5,571 bases of DNA from NCBI GenBank assembly GCA_002414865.1, contig DIAQ01000011.1:17596-23166 (forward strand). The letters run 5' to 3'. Below, in pieces: positions 5,105 to 5,571 of this stretch. The position numbers were made by a program, and so were the translations under genes. Each line of letters begins with the position of its first letter. The first letter of the stretch is position 1. The notes under the pieces are model-generated. The model was not told where the DNA came from. It saw only the letters and a list, made by a program, of their open reading frames with translations, and did no database searches. The DNA is from a candidate division Hyd24-12 bacterium UBA5074 (GTDB lineage: Bacteria > Fermentibacterota > Fermentibacteria > Fermentibacterales > Fermentibacteraceae).

Positions 5105-5571
5105 GTGAACGGGGACACCCCCTATCTGTCCTGGCTGACCTCCGTCGGCATGACGCCTCCGGATGGCATGGACGAGGAGGCCTGCGCCCTCGCCGCCGCT
5201 CCTCCACCGCGCGAAGTCTACAGCCCGCTGGAAGACGTGCGCCGCCTCGTCATCCATCACTCGGCGACAAGGGACGGCTGCGCCGCTCTCTTCAGGCTTG
5301 TCCACAGGGGCGTCTGGGGCTGGGTCGATGTCGGATACCACTATGTGATCGGTAACGGCACCTGTTCGGGAGATGGCGGGATCGAGAAGGGCAGGCCCGA
5401 CTGGGCCGTGGGGGCCCACGCCCGGGGAGCCAACAACGATTCGCTGGGCATCTGCCTCGTAGGCGACTTCGAAGTTTCGCAGCCCACGCGCAGGCAGATG
5501 GCTGCTCTCCGCAGACTCATACGAAGGCTGTCCTCGCGATACGCCCTTCGACCCCCGGATGTGCTCCTCCA
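5105..5571 (+). CDS. N-acetylmuramoyl-L-alanine amidase / PGRP-type domain (3' truncated)
   Basis: This is a peptidoglycan amidase of the Amidase_2/PGRP (T7 lysozyme-like) fold, a zinc enzyme that cuts the bond between N-acetylmuramic acid and L-Ala. About 155 residues are visible. VIHHSAT (His51, equivalent to the first zinc His) is followed by GWVDVGYHYVIGNG, with the catalytic-type Tyr78. Then come GDGGIEKGRP, VGAHARGANNDSLGICLVGDF and the helix region PTRRQMAALRRL. These blocks follow the family order closely. The second zinc His and the Cys/Asp ligand would lie beyond the window, so catalytic competence cannot be judged. The chosen start is GTG 5105, with AGAGG 5 nt upstream. GTG 5099, ATG 5150 and ATG 5168 are alternatives, and the frame stays open upstream into the previous gene. 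About 40 residues precede the domain, and they do not look like a signal peptide. The protein is thus cytoplasmic, exported by another route, or phage-like. A link to the hydrogenase genes is not evident. Confidence 0.88.
   Translation, partial: MNGDTPYLSWLTSVGMTPPDGMDEEACALAAAPPPREVYSPLEDVRRLVIHHSATRDGCAALFRLVHRGVWGWVDVGYHYVIGNGTCSGDGGIEKGRPDWAVGAHARGANNDSLGICLVGDFEVSQPTRRQMAALRRLIRRLSSRYALRPPDVLL

Noticed and set aside
4551..5207. Antisense open frame of 218 codons across the DUF4097-like gene and the amidase start
   Set aside because: It is an Arg- and Pro-rich translation without motifs, and the sense strand is better supported by repeats and family blocks.

Overview
The window is a densely packed, GC-rich bacterial stretch with six genes, all on the + strand. 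It begins inside the gene for a catalytic [FeFe] hydrogenase and ends inside a gene for a peptidoglycan-amidase-like protein. The oxygen-sensitive hydrogenase chemistry points to a strict or facultative anaerobe that makes or uses H2, probably a fermenter. Codon use is notable: AGG is common for Arg and ATA is fairly common for Ile despite the high GC. That is unlike typical GC-rich Proteobacteria or Actinobacteria and would fit a less-studied lineage, for example an FCB-group or candidate-phylum anaerobe. The sequence alone does not settle the taxonomy.

Layout: (1) 1-766, the C-terminal part of an [FeFe] hydrogenase catalytic subunit with intact H-cluster motifs L2 and L3 and the small-subunit-like tail. 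(2) 774-2780, a soluble histidine kinase whose N-terminal sensor is a 2x[4Fe-4S] ferredoxin domain, a degenerate but cysteine-complete [FeFe]-hydrogenase H-cluster domain and a four-cysteine FeS (ArCSP-type) domain. (3) 2803-3195, a stand-alone receiver protein. (4) 3188-4348, a receiver-histidine kinase fusion. (5) 4345-5067, a DUF4097-like repeat protein predicted to fold as a beta-solenoid, without a signal peptide. (6) 5105 to the window end, an Amidase_2/PGRP-type N-acetylmuramoyl-L-alanine amidase domain, 3' truncated.

Spacing between genes 1 and 5 is 7 nt, 22 nt, an 8-nt overlap and a 4-nt ATGA overlap, so genes 1 to 5 are very probably one transcript. A 37-nt gap then leads to the amidase. 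I infer an H2- or redox-sensing signalling cassette attached to a catalytic hydrogenase: the H-cluster kinase senses H2 or redox state, phosphate passes to the small receiver and/or the receiver-kinase, and the output lies outside the window, because no DNA-binding or enzymatic output domain is visible here. Whether the DUF4097-like protein and the amidase belong to the pathway is unknown. No RNA genes, mobile elements, CRISPR arrays, clear promoters or terminators were found, and there is no gene-free stretch over 300 bases.
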